Part shown: positions 28,738 to 40,088 of the stretch, in pieces
How the letters are laid out: each line of letters opens with the position of its first letter
Position numbering within the stretch: position 1 is the stretch's first letter
Origin: Limnobaculum allomyrinae
GTDB taxonomy: Bacteria > Pseudomonadota > Gammaproteobacteria > Enterobacterales > Enterobacteriaceae
Direction: 5' to 3'
Length of the DNA stretch: 64,000 nucleotides
Assembly: GCF_016649425.1 (NCBI RefSeq)
Contig: NZ_JADRCR010000005.1
Location: forward strand, 1-64,000
Made by a program: the position numbers and the translations under genes
Notes under the pieces: generated by a model
The model's database searches: none
What the model was told of the DNA's origin: nothing
The model's input: the letters and a program-made list of their open reading frames with translations, nothing else

Positions 28738-28862
28738 AGGGCAAAGGGCAAAGGGCAAAGGGCAAAGGGCAAAGGGCAAAGGGCAAAGGGCAAAGGGCAA
28801 AGGGCAAAGGGCAAAGGGCAAAGGGCAAAGGGCAAAGGGCAAAGGGCAAAGGGCAAAGGGCA
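28738..28862. repeat. Heptanucleotide tandem repeat, about 17 units
   Basis: The unit GCAAAGG is repeated without error for about 17 copies from 28741 and breaks at 28863. It is an intergenic minisatellite likely to vary in copy number by slippage. On the minus strand it can be read as a repeated PFALCPL peptide, but there is no sign that this is translated. Confidence 0.95.
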
Positions 28863-29002
28863 GAAGGGTCTTACTCAATGCTTATCAGAAAAGTAAACCA
28901 AACCACAAGTCGCAACCTCGAATCACCGTAGCCCATATAGGCAGTGACTAATGTGCTGACACAGAACCAGTCTGCGAATGCAGCGGCGATTAAAAAGGGC
29001 GG

Positions 29003-29640
29003 GGGTTGTCAGGGGGGTTCGCCCCTCAACACCCCTGACTCGACGCGTGCAGCGGGGCTGAGTTGGGCTCAACACTTGAGGCGGCGAAACATACACCGAA
29101 CTAAAAAGAACCCAAAACAATAACAGTGGTTAAATATTGGGTTGTCAGGGGTGTTCGCCCCTCAATACCCCTGACTCGACGCGTGCAGCGGGGCTGAGTT
29201 GGGCTCAACACTTGAGGCGGCGAAACATACACAGAACTAAAAAGAACCCAAAACAATAACAGTGGTTAAATATTGGGTTGTCAGGGGTGTTCGCCCCTCA
29301 ACACCCCTGACTCGACGCATGCAGCGTGGTTGAGTCAGGCTCATTACTTGAGGCGGCGAAATGAACACAGAACTAAAAAGAACCCAAAACAATAACAGTG
29401 GTTAAATATTGGGTTGTCAGGGGTGTTCGCCCCTCAATACCCCTGACTCGACGCATGCAGCGTGGTTGAGTCAGGCTCATTACTTGAGGCGGCGAAATGA
29501 ACACAGAACCAAAAAGAACCCAAAACAATAACAGTGGTTAAATATTGGGTTGTCAGGGGTGTTCGCCCCTCAACACCCCTGAATCGACGCAGGCAGCGAA
29601 ACTGAGCCAGGTTCAGTACTTGAGGCGGCGAAATGTACGC
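29003..29640. repeat. 136-bp tandem repeat, five units
   Basis: Units begin at 29003, 29139, 29275, 29411 and 29547, each exactly 136 bp apart; the fifth diverges after about 90 bp. Each unit starts GGGTTGTCAGGGG, has a stem CAGGGGTGTT/AACACCCCTG (a G-T pair in units 2 and 4), a second stem around CGC-N5-GCG, and the stretch GAACCCAAAACAATAACAGT. Units 1-2 and 3-4 share subtype bases in the middle. No coding frame runs through the array. Confidence 0.93.
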
Positions 29641-29716
29641 TGCACTAAAAACATCTATCGGGGTTTCAGGGGCAATGCCCCTGCTCCAACACCAGACCAG
29701 CTCAAAACTAAATCCA

Positions 29717-31408
29717 CTACGCTACCTGCATCACCCCATCCGACACCACAACATCCCGGCGTTTTATCACCGCATAAGTTACTCCCGTTACCACCGCGCC
29801 AGCGATAATAGCTATCAGATAACCCACGACAGGATGAACTGCACCAGGAATCAGCAGTACAAATAAGCCACCGTGCGGCGCAGTCAGCTCAGCACCGAAC
29901 ATCATCGATAAAGCGCCAGTCAGGGCTCCGCCTGCCATACAGCAAGGGATAACGCGCATCGGATCTTTGGCCGCAAAAGGAATGGCACCTTCAGTAATAA
30001 AACTCAAGCCCAGTACCAGCGCGGCTTTACCACCATCCTGCTCGTTTTTGGTAAATTTATGCGCCGCTAACAGTGTTGCCAGACCCATAGCCAGAGGTGG
30101 AACCATACCGGCAGCCATAATTGCTGCCATTGGGGCGTAAATTTTAGTGCTTAATAAAGTTACGCCAAAGGCATAAGAGGCTTTATTGATTGGGCCACCC
30201 ATGTCGGTACACATCATGGCACCTAAAATAGCACCTAGCATAACGGCATCCGCGGTTCCTAAATCTTTCAGCCATTGGGTCAGGGCAGCCAGAACTTTTG
30301 CTACTGGTGTACCAACCACATAAATCATTACCAGACCTGTTACCAGACTGGCGACCAGTGGAATAATCAGAATGGGTTTTAGGGCTGACAGGCTTTTCGG
30401 CAGATATAACTTGTTACTGATAAACAGCGCGACATAGCCAGCAAGAAAACCCGCGATAATACCACCGAGAAATCCGGCTCCGGTGCTAACAGCTAACATA
30501 CCACCAATTAAACCCGGCGTTAGTCCCGGGCGATCGGCAATAGAGAAGGCGATGTAACCGGCTAATACTGGCACCATCAGAGCAAAAGCAGACTTACCAC
30601 CAATATCCATCAGAGCAGCAGCCAACGTACCTTGCTGTTCAAAAGCGGTGATGCCAAAAACGAACGAGAGAGCAATACACAACCCTCCGGCTACCACCAT
30701 TGGTAACATATAGGAAACACCGGTCAACAGGTGGCGATAGGGACCTGCTGACTCTTTTTTATCACTGGCTGTGCTCTTACTTTGTTGTTGCGGGGTGAAA
30801 ATTTGTGCCTGTTCAACGGCTTTATCCAGTTCCTGAGCGGTTTTCTTCAACGCCAGACCGGTTGAAGTCCGATACATAGGTTTACCGGCGAACTTGCTTA
30901 AATCCACTTCAATATCCGCGGCGACTATCACCAAATCGGCCATCGCCACTTCCTCTGGCGTAATAGCATTACCCGCACCAACGGAGCCACGGGTTTCGAC
31001 TTTTACCTCCCAACCGCGTTTTTTAGCTTCGGTTTCGATAGCTTCTGCGGCCATAAAGGTATGGGCAACACCGGTAGGGCAGGCGGTAACCGCTACGATT
31101 CGCCTGGCCTGATTCTGAATATCGCCGGCTATCAGATTGCAGTGGTAGAAATGTGCATTGGCGATGGCCTGATGAAGAAATTCTTCCGGATGACTGATGG
31201 CATATTGGGCATCTCCTTGCCAGACTTTTTTCTTTTCTAACGCGGAAGGTTCAGGAATCGAATCCCCAATAATAATCACCAGTTCCGCTTCATCGATTGA
31301 CTCAACCTGAATTAACCCAGCCTTTTCCATGCTTGCAGTCAGTGCAAATTTAGCCAGATGGCTGACGGCCTGACCCAGTGAATTATCTGATAGAAGTAAT
31401 GTTTTCAT
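29717..31408 (-). CDS. fruA: PTS fructose transporter subunit IIB'BC (FruA)
   Basis: 563 residues. A degenerate IIB' domain (1-100) is followed by the active IIB domain with the phosphocysteine loop VTACPTGVAHTFMA (about 107-120). The membrane IIC domain has about ten helices (YMLPMVVAGGLCIALSF, MMCTDMGGPINKASYAFG). It imports fructose and phosphorylates it to fructose 1-phosphate. It is the last gene of fruBKA, 14 bp after fruK. Confidence 0.96.
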   Translation of the reverse strand: MKTLLLSDNSLGQAVSHLAKFALTASMEKAGLIQVESIDEAELVIIIGDSIPEPSALEKKKVWQGDAQYAISHPEEFLHQAIANAHFYHCNLIAGDIQNQARRIVAVTACPTGVAHTFMAAEAIETEAKKRGWEVKVETRGSVGAGNAITPEEVAMADLVIVAADIEVDLSKFAGKPMYRTSTGLALKKTAQELDKAVEQAQIFTPQQQSKSTASDKKESAGPYRHLLTGVSYMLPMVVAGGLCIALSFVFGITAFEQQGTLAAALMDIGGKSAFALMVPVLAGYIAFSIADRPGLTPGLIGGMLAVSTGAGFLGGIIAGFLAGYVALFISNKLYLPKSLSALKPILIIPLVASLVTGLVMIYVVGTPVAKVLAALTQWLKDLGTADAVMLGAILGAMMCTDMGGPINKASYAFGVTLLSTKIYAPMAAIMAAGMVPPLAMGLATLLAAHKFTKNEQDGGKAALVLGLSFITEGAIPFAAKDPMRVIPCCMAGGALTGALSMMFGAELTAPHGGLFVLLIPGAVHPVVGYLIAIIAGAVVTGVTYAVIKRRDVVVSDGVMQVA

Positions 31409-31422
31409 GATGCATCCTGCCT

Positions 31423-32361
31423 CTAATTAAAGGGTATCAAATTAACTCGCGACATCATGGCGGCTAATTCAAGACGATTTCCGATGCCAACGCTGGTTTG
31501 GCTAACCGCCAGAGCCGCAACTGCTGTCGCTAAACGTAAGGTATGTTCACTGGATTCACGCATCAGCAAACCATAGATAAGACCAGCAACCATGGAGTCA
31601 CCGGCACCAACGGTACTAACCACTTCACAAATTGGCGGCTTAGCCAGCCATGCGCCGGAGTTGTTGACCCATAACGCCCCTTCCGCACCGAGGGAGATAA
31701 CCACATGAGCAATACCTTGTGCTCTAAGTTCATGGGCAGCATTAACGATGTCACTCATCGTTGGTAATGGACGATTTGCCCAGATTTCCAGTTCACGACG
31801 GTTAGGTTTAATCAGCCATGGCGAGGCTTTAAGACCGGCAATCAGCGCTTCACGGCTGCTGTCAAAAATAATGCAGGAACAGAGGCTACGTAATCGGAGC
31901 ATCCATTCTGTAAAAGCATCCGGAGAAACACCTGCAGGCAGACTGCCACTAACAGTAATCATGTCAAACTGCCCCAGCCAGGAGAGAGAGTCCGTGACAA
32001 AACGCTCCCAATCCTGTGGTGGAACGTCAAAACCAGAGAAATTCAGATCGGTTACTTCACTCGATTTTTCTGTCAGTTTGACGTTAATTCGGGTGCGGCC
32101 GGGAACCACCATAAAGCGGTTAGCAATGCCGGACTCACTGAATAGTTGTTGAAAGCCATCCTGATTATCCCGTCCGATAAAGCCACCAACGGTGACATCA
32201 ATACCCAGATTCTTCAGTACTCTGGCAACGTTTACCCCTTTTCCTGCGGCGTGTAATCCAGTGGTCTGGATATGATTCACTTCACCCAGCTCCAGGGCAG
32301 AGCAGCTTCCTACCAAGTCGTAGGCAGGATTGAGGGTAATGGTTGCAACTTTTCTGCTCAT
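31423..32361 (-). CDS. fruK: 1-phosphofructokinase
   Basis: 312 residues of the PfkB sugar-kinase family. The N-terminal signature [14 protein letters not shown] and the C-terminal motif [15 protein letters not shown] with the catalytic Asp are both present. It turns fructose 1-phosphate into fructose 1,6-bisphosphate. Its start overlaps the end of fruB by four bases (ATGA), so translation is coupled. Confidence 0.96.
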   Translation of the reverse strand: MSRKVATITLNPAYDLVGSCSALELGEVNHIQTTGLHAAGKGVNVARVLKNLGIDVTVGGFIGRDNQDGFQQLFSESGIANRFMVVPGRTRINVKLTEKSSEVTDLNFSGFDVPPQDWERFVTDSLSWLGQFDMITVSGSLPAGVSPDAFTEWMLRLRSLCSCIIFDSSREALIAGLKASPWLIKPNRRELEIWANRPLPTMSDIVNAAHELRAQGIAHVVISLGAEGALWVNNSGAWLAKPPICEVVSTVGAGDSMVAGLIYGLLMRESSEHTLRLATAVAALAVSQTSVGIGNRLELAAMMSRVNLIPFN

Positions 32362-33488
32362 ACGCCTTCCCCTAAACCCGAAGAGATAGCATTGCCAATA
32401 GCAGAGAGTGCATTTTGTGCATCTTTACCGGTGGCGGTAAAACGTAACCGGTGGCCTTTTTGCACCCCCAGAGAAACCAGCTTCATCATGCTGCGTCCAT
32501 TAACGGGTTTGCCGCTGCCGTTGAGATTAGCGACGGTCACTTCAGTATTAAATTGTTTGATGGTATTGAGCAGCACGGTGCTGGGGCGAGCATGTAGTCC
32601 ATGTTCATTGTGGATGACAAATTCAGCACTAAGCGCTTGTTCATCAGGCATGGTGTCGCTGGTTAACAGCGCTAATAGTGTTGCTGTATCTGCGGTTAGC
32701 AGGCGTTCTGCCTGTTGTGCGATTAACAGGCTACCCAGTCGATTTAGCAGTGGATTTGGTTGGCGATCGGCAACAGAGATGGTCAATAACAGTCCCACCG
32801 TTTCACCATTGATGTTAAAAGTGCGAGTGGGGCGACTGACGGTTGCCGCGCTGAGCAAGTTGCCTTTAAGACTGTCGCATAACCAAATACCTTGTCCTAA
32901 ATTTACCGGAGGATGGCTGAGGACATCGGCGATAAAATGATGGTCAACGGCATTAATTTGCTGTAATCGTCCGGCGTTGAGTGCCTGCAGAGTAACAATG
33001 TTATCCACATCAATATCCAGCACAATCATCGAAGCATCAAACAGGAACTCAGCTGATTGCTTCTCTCCCATTAATAAACTGCGAAGTTGCTCTGCTGAAT
33101 CTGTGTTGGCAAGTTGATGTGCCAGACTCTCATCGCTCAGTACATGGGCTAACTGGCGTAGCAGAGACAAATGTTCATCAGAACAGGCTGCAATACCAAT
33201 GACAATATAGGCTGTCTGACCTTCTCCCCATTCAATTCCCTGTGGAAATTGAAAGACCTGTACACCAGTATTTAATACCAGATGGCGGGTATCCGTTGTG
33301 CCGTGGGGAATAGCAATACCATTTCCAAGATAGGTCGATGTTTGCTGTTCCCGCTGTAACATGCCGTTGAGATATTCTGAAGTCACATAGCCAGATTGAG
33401 CCAGTGCAGATGCAATTTGTTCAATGGCCTGCTGTTTATTGTCTGCTGATGCATTTAAATGGATGTTCTTAATCGGTAATTGATACAT
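32358..33488 (-). CDS. fruB: PTS fructose diphosphoryl transfer protein (IIA-M-HPr)
   Basis: 376 residues, the E. coli length. The IIA domain (1-143) has its active His in [14 protein letters not shown] (His62). A middle domain follows. The C-terminal HPr-like FPr domain (about 285-376) has the phospho-His motif [10 protein letters not shown]. It carries phosphate from enzyme I to FruA. It is first in the operon, behind two Cra operators. Confidence 0.96.
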   Translation of the reverse strand: MYQLPIKNIHLNASADNKQQAIEQIASALAQSGYVTSEYLNGMLQREQQTSTYLGNGIAIPHGTTDTRHLVLNTGVQVFQFPQGIEWGEGQTAYIVIGIAACSDEHLSLLRQLAHVLSDESLAHQLANTDSAEQLRSLLMGEKQSAEFLFDASMIVLDIDVDNIVTLQALNAGRLQQINAVDHHFIADVLSHPPVNLGQGIWLCDSLKGNLLSAATVSRPTRTFNINGETVGLLLTISVADRQPNPLLNRLGSLLIAQQAERLLTADTATLLALLTSDTMPDEQALSAEFVIHNEHGLHARPSTVLLNTIKQFNTEVTVANLNGSGKPVNGRSMMKLVSLGVQKGHRLRFTATGKDAQNALSAIGNAISSGLGEGV

Positions 33489-33505
33489 ATTTCCCTCCCA
33501 AATGA

Positions 33506-33519
33506 CTGAATCGTTTCAG
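33506..33519. promoter_or_regulatory. Cra (FruR) operator 1 of fruBKA
   Basis: CTGAATCGTTTCAG, a near-perfect palindrome matching the Cra site (TGAAWCGWTTCA), about 18 bp before the fruB start. Fructose 1-phosphate would release Cra and derepress the operon. Confidence 0.8.
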
Positions 33520-33571
33520 CTTTTAATCGAAAAATAAGCACTGACTTACCATAACTCGTTGGTTTGTCTGT

Positions 33572-33587
33572 GCTGAATCGTTTCGTG
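33572..33587. promoter_or_regulatory. Cra (FruR) operator 2 of fruBKA
   Basis: GCTGAATCGTTTCGTG, a second Cra-like site 66 bp from the first. E. coli fruB also has two operators. Confidence 0.75.
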
Positions 33588-33908
33588 AAATATGTTCATT
33601 GTTCGCTATTTATGCAAGTTTTCTTTATAACCTGATCTCATTTTTTTGACATTACGCACATTTTTTAACTTATTTATAACGAAATGGAGAGAAGAAATAA
33701 GATTTGCTGACGCCAGGTCTGCTTTATTCATTTTTCTTATTAAAAGAAACTCCTGATGAAAAACCTTCATGGAAGAGGGTTATCAGGCAATCGATTACTT
33801 GCGCCAGAACAAAGAAATGGCGATCTTTTAAGCTACTCAGGTTTTTATCTGGCCCGAGTTCAAATAAGTGTGTTAAAAAATACTGAAAGCAACGAAATGT
33901 AATGGTAG

Positions 33909-35240
<1,332 letters not shown>

Positions 35241-35262
35241 GTTTCATCATTGAAGTACAGGT

Positions 35263-35290
35263 AAAAACCGGGCTAATCAGCCCGGTTTTT
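35263..35290 (+). terminator. Terminator of purA
   Basis: Perfect hairpin AAAAACCGGGCT-AATC-AGCCCGGTTTTT followed by more T, 22 bp after the purA stop. Confidence 0.95.
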
Positions 35291-35555
35291 TTATCAGGAA
35301 AGTTATCCGCTTTGCCCTCTATCGTTTACTATATGCCGGTAATGGCAATGACGGTTGTATGCGCAATATGCAAACCGGATAATTTTCAAGCGCATAGTTA
35401 ACATGTTTGCTATTCTAAAAAGGCAGATGTGAGTTTTTTTATTCGGCGCAAGGAGAAAAACGCGCCGGAAATGTGGGTGAATCATTGAGCTCGCGATATA
35501 CAGCCGACAGGATGCTAATGGCTGTCTGGAACGTAATTATTGTTATGAGGTGTTT
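35291..35555. other. Control region before nsrR
   Basis: About 265 bp between the purA terminator and nsrR. It should hold the promoter of nsrR-rnr-rlmB. I found no convincing NsrR operator or gene in it. Confidence 0.4.
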
Positions 35556-36005
35556 GTGCAATTAACCAGTTTTACCGATTATGGTTTGCGAGCCTTAATT
35601 TATATGGCGTCGTTACCAGAAGGCGAATTGACCAATATTACTGAGGTCACTGAAGTCTATGGTGTTTCGCGTAATCATATGGTGAAGATTATTAATCAGT
35701 TGAGTCGTGTCGGCCTGGTGGATGCCGTGCGCGGAAAAAATGGTGGTATTCGTTTAGGTAAGGCCGCAGAAGATATCCGAATTGGTGATGTGGTTCGGGC
35801 CATGGAGCCTCTGGCTCTGGTGAACTGTAGTCCGCAGTTTTGCCATATCACGCCTTCCTGCCGCTTAAAAATTGTATTGGATAACGCGGTAAAAGCTTTT
35901 TTACACGAACTCGATAGTCATACTCTTGCTGATATGGTGGTTGATAACACTGGACTTCAGACATTGCTGTTTATGGAGCATCCTGCCATATCGGTCAATA
36001 AATAA
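35556..36005 (+). CDS. nsrR: Nitric oxide-sensing repressor NsrR
   Basis: 149 residues from GTG 35556, which gives [18 protein letters not shown] as in E. coli; an earlier GTG at 35550 is in frame. It is a Rrf2-family winged helix with the [2Fe-2S]/[4Fe-4S] cluster cysteines Cys91, Cys96 and Cys102 ([12 protein letters not shown]). Nitrosylation of the cluster releases DNA and induces NO-detoxifying genes. It is 12 bp upstream of rnr. Confidence 0.95.
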   Translation: MQLTSFTDYGLRALIYMASLPEGELTNITEVTEVYGVSRNHMVKIINQLSRVGLVDAVRGKNGGIRLGKAAEDIRIGDVVRAMEPLALVNCSPQFCHITPSCRLKIVLDNAVKAFLHELDSHTLADMVVDNTGLQTLLFMEHPAISVNK

Positions 36006-36017
36006 TAAGGATAAATA

Positions 36018-38453
36018 ATGACAAACGATCCTTTCTTAGCCCGTGAAACTGAAAAGTACGGGGATCCCATTCCCAGCCGCGAATATATTCTTGATTTATT
36101 ATCAAAGCGCCAGACTCCTGCCAGCCGTGATGAGCTGGTAGAAGCGCTGGGACTGGAAAGCGAAGAACAACAAGAGGCGCTGCGTCGTCGTTTAAGAGCG
36201 ATGGAACGTGATGGCCAACTGGTTTTCACTCGTCGCCAATGTTATGCCCTGCCGGAACGCCTGGATATGGTGAAAGGTACGGTAATCGGCCATCGTGATG
36301 GCTATGGATTTTTGCGGGTTGAAGGGAGCAAAGATGATTTGTACCTTTCTCCTGAGCAGATGAAACTTACCATCCACGGGGATGTTATTTTAGCTCAACC
36401 GATGGAGTTAGACCGTAAAGGCCGCCGCGAAGCGCGTGTTGTGCGTGTTTTAGTACCGAAAACCAGCCATATTGTTGGACGCTATTTTACCGATGCGGGA
36501 ATTGGTTTTGTGGTGCCGGACGACAGTCGTCTGAACTTCGATATTTTGATTCCACCAGAGAGCATTATGGGTGCCCGCATGGGGTATGTAGTGGTGGTTG
36601 AACTGACTCAGCGGCCAACTCGTCGTACCAAAGCTATCGGGAATATTATTGAAGTGCTGGGCGACAATATGGGTACTTCAATGGCGGTAGATATCGCTCT
36701 GCGTACCCATGAAATTCCTTATGTCTGGCCTGAAGCCGTACTGGGCGAAGTTGAAGGTCTGAAAGAACAAGTACCGGAGAAAGCTAAAAAAGGGCGGGTA
36801 GACCTGCGGGATTTACCGCTGGTTACCATTGATGGCGAAGATGCCCGCGACTTTGATGATGCGGTATGTTGTGAGAAAAAAAGTGGTGGAGGTTGGCGCC
36901 TGTGGGTTGCCATTGCGGACGTCAGCTACTACGTCCGGCCGGGAACCTCGCTGGATGCAGAAGCGCGTAGCCGCGGTAACTCCGTCTATTTCCCGTCGCA
37001 GGTTATTCCGATGCTGCCGGAAGTGTTATCTAACGGTCTCTGCTCGCTGAATCCTCAGGTGGATCGCCTGTGTATGGTTTGCGAAATGACGGTATCCAAA
37101 ACCGGTAAGCTGACGTCATTTGAATTCTATGAAGCGGTGATGAATTCTCATGCGCGACTGACCTATACCAAGGTTGCACATATTCTGGAAGGTGATGCGG
37201 ATCTGCGTGAGCATTATCAACCGCTGGTTCCGATGCTGGAAGAGCTGCATAAGTTGTATCAAGTGCTGGATAAGGCTCGCGAACAGCGCGGTGGCATTTC
37301 ATTCGAAACCGAAGAGCCGAAGTTTATCTTCAATGCTGAACGTCGTATCGAACGCATTGAGCCTCTGGTGCGTAATGATGCGCATAAGATCATTGAAGAG
37401 TGCATGATTCTGGCAAACATCTCCGCTGCCCGTTTTGTTGAGCGTGCAGAAGAGCCAGCCGTGTTCCGTATTCACGATCGTCCTAAAGGTGACAATCTGG
37501 CTTCGTTACGTAGCGTGCTGTCTGAATTGGGATTAACGCTGGGCGGTGGTTTAGAACCAGCGCCAAAAGACTACGCCAAGCTGATGGATGCGGTGGCCGA
37601 CCGTCCTGACCGTGAAATGCTACAAACCATGCTGCTACGCTCGATGAAGCAAGCGGTTTATGATCCGGAGAATCGCGGTCACTTTGGTTTAGCATTGGAT
37701 GCCTACGCTCACTTTACGTCACCGATTCGTCGTTATCCCGATCTCTCTTTACATCGGGCAATCAAGTTTGTACTGTCCGGTAAGAAAGGTGGTTCCACCT
37801 CCAGCGGTGGCTGGCATTACTCTATGGAAGAGATGCTGCAATTGGGTGAACACTGTTCCATGACCGAACGTCGTGCTGACGAAGCTACGCGTGACGTAGC
37901 CGATTGGCTGAAGTGTGACTTTATGCAGGATCACGTGGGGGAAGTGTTTAAAGGTACTATCTCCAGCGTGACTGGTTTTGGCTTCTTTGTTCGTCTGGAC
38001 GATCTGTATATCGATGGTTTAGTGCATGTTTCAACACTGGAAAATGATTACTATCGGTTTGATAATGTCGGCCAGCGCTTAATTGGTGAGTCTTCCGGTC
38101 AGGCTTTCCGTCTTGGCGATAAAGTTGAGATAAAAGTTGAAGCTGTTCATCTGGATGAGCGTAAAATAGATTTTTCTCTGGTTTCCAGTGAACGTCGTCC
38201 GCGTGGTGAAGGTAAAACGGAAAAAGAACGGGGCAAAAAAGGTGCTCGTTCTAAAGCCGATAGCTTTGTTGCTGACAGTAATGTGCGGGTAAAAGCGCCA
38301 AGAAGAAGTAAGCCTAAGCAAGAAGAGGCGGGAAGCAAAGCTAAAGCTCCGGCTAAATCTAAAACCAAAGCTAAGGCTAAACCTTCAGCAAAAACTAAAA
38401 AGATAACAGCAGCATTAAAGAGTAAACGGGCTAAGAAAGCCGCCGATCTTTAA
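36018..38453 (+). CDS. rnr: Ribonuclease R
   Basis: 811 residues. An N-terminal helix-turn-helix region and two cold-shock domains (about 20-225) precede the RNB nuclease core with the catalytic Asp cluster ([13 protein letters not shown], near 272-284). An S1 domain lies near 645-725, and a very Lys-rich tail runs from about 735 (repeated KAK, KPS, KTK). It degrades structured RNA 3' to 5' and helps trans-translation. It lies between nsrR and rlmB, as in E. coli. Confidence 0.96.
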   Translation: MTNDPFLARETEKYGDPIPSREYILDLLSKRQTPASRDELVEALGLESEEQQEALRRRLRAMERDGQLVFTRRQCYALPERLDMVKGTVIGHRDGYGFLRVEGSKDDLYLSPEQMKLTIHGDVILAQPMELDRKGRREARVVRVLVPKTSHIVGRYFTDAGIGFVVPDDSRLNFDILIPPESIMGARMGYVVVVELTQRPTRRTKAIGNIIEVLGDNMGTSMAVDIALRTHEIPYVWPEAVLGEVEGLKEQVPEKAKKGRVDLRDLPLVTIDGEDARDFDDAVCCEKKSGGGWRLWVAIADVSYYVRPGTSLDAEARSRGNSVYFPSQVIPMLPEVLSNGLCSLNPQVDRLCMVCEMTVSKTGKLTSFEFYEAVMNSHARLTYTKVAHILEGDADLREHYQPLVPMLEELHKLYQVLDKAREQRGGISFETEEPKFIFNAERRIERIEPLVRNDAHKIIEECMILANISAARFVERAEEPAVFRIHDRPKGDNLASLRSVLSELGLTLGGGLEPAPKDYAKLMDAVADRPDREMLQTMLLRSMKQAVYDPENRGHFGLALDAYAHFTSPIRRYPDLSLHRAIKFVLSGKKGGSTSSGGWHYSMEEMLQLGEHCSMTERRADEATRDVADWLKCDFMQDHVGEVFKGTISSVTGFGFFVRLDDLYIDGLVHVSTLENDYYRFDNVGQRLIGESSGQAFRLGDKVEIKVEAVHLDERKIDFSLVSSERRPRGEGKTEKERGKKGARSKADSFVADSNVRVKAPRRSKPKQEEAGSKAKAPAKSKTKAKAKPSAKTKKITAALKSKRAKKAADL

Positions 38454-38470
38454 TCTGTCCGATCATTATC

Positions 38471-38500
38471 GCAGGGCGGCCAGAGTGTCGCCCTGCTTTT
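38471..38500 (+). terminator. Hairpin after rnr
   Basis: GCAGGGCG...CGCCCTGC with a ten-base loop, followed by TTTT. It lies between rnr and rlmB and may cause partial termination. Confidence 0.75.
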
Positions 38501-38526
38501 ATATTGTATTGAAGAAGAACTGAGAC

Positions 38527-39261
38527 ATGAGTGAAATTATTTACGGAATCCATGCTGTTCAATCACTGTTAGAGCGCGATCCTCAACGTTTTGTTGAAGT
38601 GTTTATTCTTAAAGGTCGTGAAGATCGCCGATTACTGCCATTGATTCAGGAAATTGAACAAAATGGTATTTCGGTGCAGGTGGCAAATCGCCAGTGGCTG
38701 GATAATAAGGCTGAAGGCGCCGTACATCAGGGAATTGTCGCCCGAGTTAAAGAGGGGCGTCAGTATCAGGAAAATGATTTGCCGGATCTGCTTGAAGGAC
38801 TGGAAAAACCATTCCTGTTAGTTCTGGATGGTGTTACCGATCCGCATAACTTGGGTGCCTGCTTGCGCAGTGCTGATGCAGCCGGCGTTCATGCGGTAAT
38901 TGTTCCCCGCGACCGTTCAGCTCAACTAAACGCAACAGCGAAGAAGGTTGCCAGCGGCGCGGCAGAAACCGTACCGTTAATTCGGGTAACTAACCTGGCC
39001 CGTACCCTGCGTTATCTGCAAGAGCAGAATGTCTGGATTGTAGGAACAGCGGGAGAAGCTGACCATACACTGTATCAGACCAAGTGTACCGGTCCGGTAG
39101 CCTTAGTGATGGGGGCTGAGGGTGAGGGCATGCGCCGTCTGACTCGCGAGCACTGTGATGAGCTGATTAGTATTCCTATGGCAGGGAGTGTGTCATCGCT
39201 AAACGTATCGGTAGCGACCGGCATATGCCTGTTTGAGATTGTGCGTCAGCGCGGAGAGTAA
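38527..39261 (+). CDS. rlmB: 23S rRNA (guanosine-2'-O-)-methyltransferase RlmB
   Basis: 244 residues. An L30e-like N-terminal RNA-binding domain is followed by the SPOUT knotted domain with motif 1 [20 protein letters not shown], motif 2 [13 protein letters not shown] and motif 3 [18 protein letters not shown]. It methylates G2251 in the ribosomal P loop. A clear terminator follows. Confidence 0.96.
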   Translation: MSEIIYGIHAVQSLLERDPQRFVEVFILKGREDRRLLPLIQEIEQNGISVQVANRQWLDNKAEGAVHQGIVARVKEGRQYQENDLPDLLEGLEKPFLLVLDGVTDPHNLGACLRSADAAGVHAVIVPRDRSAQLNATAKKVASGAAETVPLIRVTNLARTLRYLQEQNVWIVGTAGEADHTLYQTKCTGPVALVMGAEGEGMRRLTREHCDELISIPMAGSVSSLNVSVATGICLFEIVRQRGE

Positions 39262-39291
39262 TGCTTCATCTGTGACGTTATGTTGATGATT

Positions 39292-39315
39292 ACGACCAGC
39301 ATTGATGCTGGTCGT
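39292..39315. terminator. Terminator between rlmB and the convergent GST gene
   Basis: Perfect ten-base stem ACGACCAGCA/TGCTGGTCGT with a four-base loop; AT-rich on both sides. Confidence 0.85.
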
Positions 39316-39328
39316 ATTATTTCTGAAT

Positions 39329-40012
39329 CTATCTGGCTCTTAAATCATTTAGCAGTATGCCTATCGCCAGCGCTTCCTGTTCGTGGCCTTCTTCGCGCCA
39401 GACCTCTTTTAGTGCCTCTTCTTCCCACTCCATCATTGACTGAAGGTTTAGCAGACGCTCAGCATAGGCTTTAGCGGTTGGAGAAACCGGTAAGTCGTAG
39501 CTTTGGATTCTGAAAGCGACTGGGGCAAAAAAGGCATCCACGGCGGTGAATTTTTTACCTGCCAGAAAAGGGCCGCCAAATTGATTTAGCCCTTGTTCCC
39601 ACAGTTCACTTAGTCGTGCCAGCTCAGTGATTAATTGTTCTGATAATTGATGCGGGCGAATTCGCACACCAACGCTCATCGGGCAGCTGTTGCGTAGTAC
39701 ACTGAACCCGGAGTGCATTTCTGCGCTTGCACAGCGGGCCCAGGCGCGAGCTTCGCGAGAATCTGGCCAGACTTCAGGGTAAGACTCTGCAAGATACTCG
39801 GCAATAGCCAGCGAGTCCCAGACGATGGTTTGATCGTCAACCAGACAAGGTACCTTTCCTGACGGCGAGAAGCGACGAAATTTCTCCCAGTTGGAGCCGG
39901 TATCAAATGGAACGATACATTCTTCAAAAGGAATGCCTAACTGGCTGAGTAAAATCCAGGGGCGAAGCGACCATGAGGAGTAATTTTTATTGGCAATATA
40001 CAGTTGATACAT
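39329..40012 (-). CDS. Glutathione S-transferase family protein
   Basis: 227 residues. The thioredoxin-like N-terminal domain begins MYQLYIANKNYSSWSLRPWI, with Ser/Tyr residues that could activate glutathione. The GSH-binding GKVPCLVDD...DSLAIAEYLAE segment is typical. The C-terminal half is the helical GST domain. The substrate is unknown. It is convergent with rlmB and co-directional with the transporter gene behind it, 76 bp away. Confidence 0.88.
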   Translation of the reverse strand: MYQLYIANKNYSSWSLRPWILLSQLGIPFEECIVPFDTGSNWEKFRRFSPSGKVPCLVDDQTIVWDSLAIAEYLAESYPEVWPDSREARAWARCASAEMHSGFSVLRNSCPMSVGVRIRPHQLSEQLITELARLSELWEQGLNQFGGPFLAGKKFTAVDAFFAPVAFRIQSYDLPVSPTAKAYAERLLNLQSMMEWEEEALKEVWREEGHEQEALAIGILLNDLRAR

Positions 40013-40088
40013 GATGAGCTTCTCCTGATTATCAATAGATAAGTAAACACTTCAGTATTTCATTGTAGGCTAAATTTTTTCCCGTTGG

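Larger units (their letters stand above)
28275..29716. other. Repeat-rich non-coding region between hflC and fruA
   Basis: 1442 bp with no supportable gene. From left to right: the hflC terminator, a chain of hairpins (28451-28735), a 7-bp tandem repeat (28738-28862), about 140 bp of unique sequence, and five units of a 136-bp repeat (29003-29640). A last perfect hairpin CAGGGGCA/TGCCCCTG at 29667-29683 lies just before the fruA stop codon. E. coli has yjeT at this synteny position; it is missing here. Confidence 0.75.

Noticed and set aside
28611-28856. Minus-strand frame coding for repeated PFALCPL
   Set aside because: It is produced only by the 7-bp tandem repeat. It has no ribosome binding site, no homology and a start inside repeat DNA.
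29003-29640. Possible CRISPR array from regular spacing
   Set aside because: The whole 136-bp unit is repeated, including the would-be spacers. Repeats are far too long and no cas gene is present.
29545-29866. Plus-strand frames over the last satellite unit and the fruA 3' end
   Set aside because: They overlap the conserved end of fruA in antisense and repeat DNA, and have no homology.
33704-33886. 60-codon frame between fruB and purA
   Set aside because: It does not resemble YjeT or any known small protein, lacks a ribosome binding site and lies in a promoter region.
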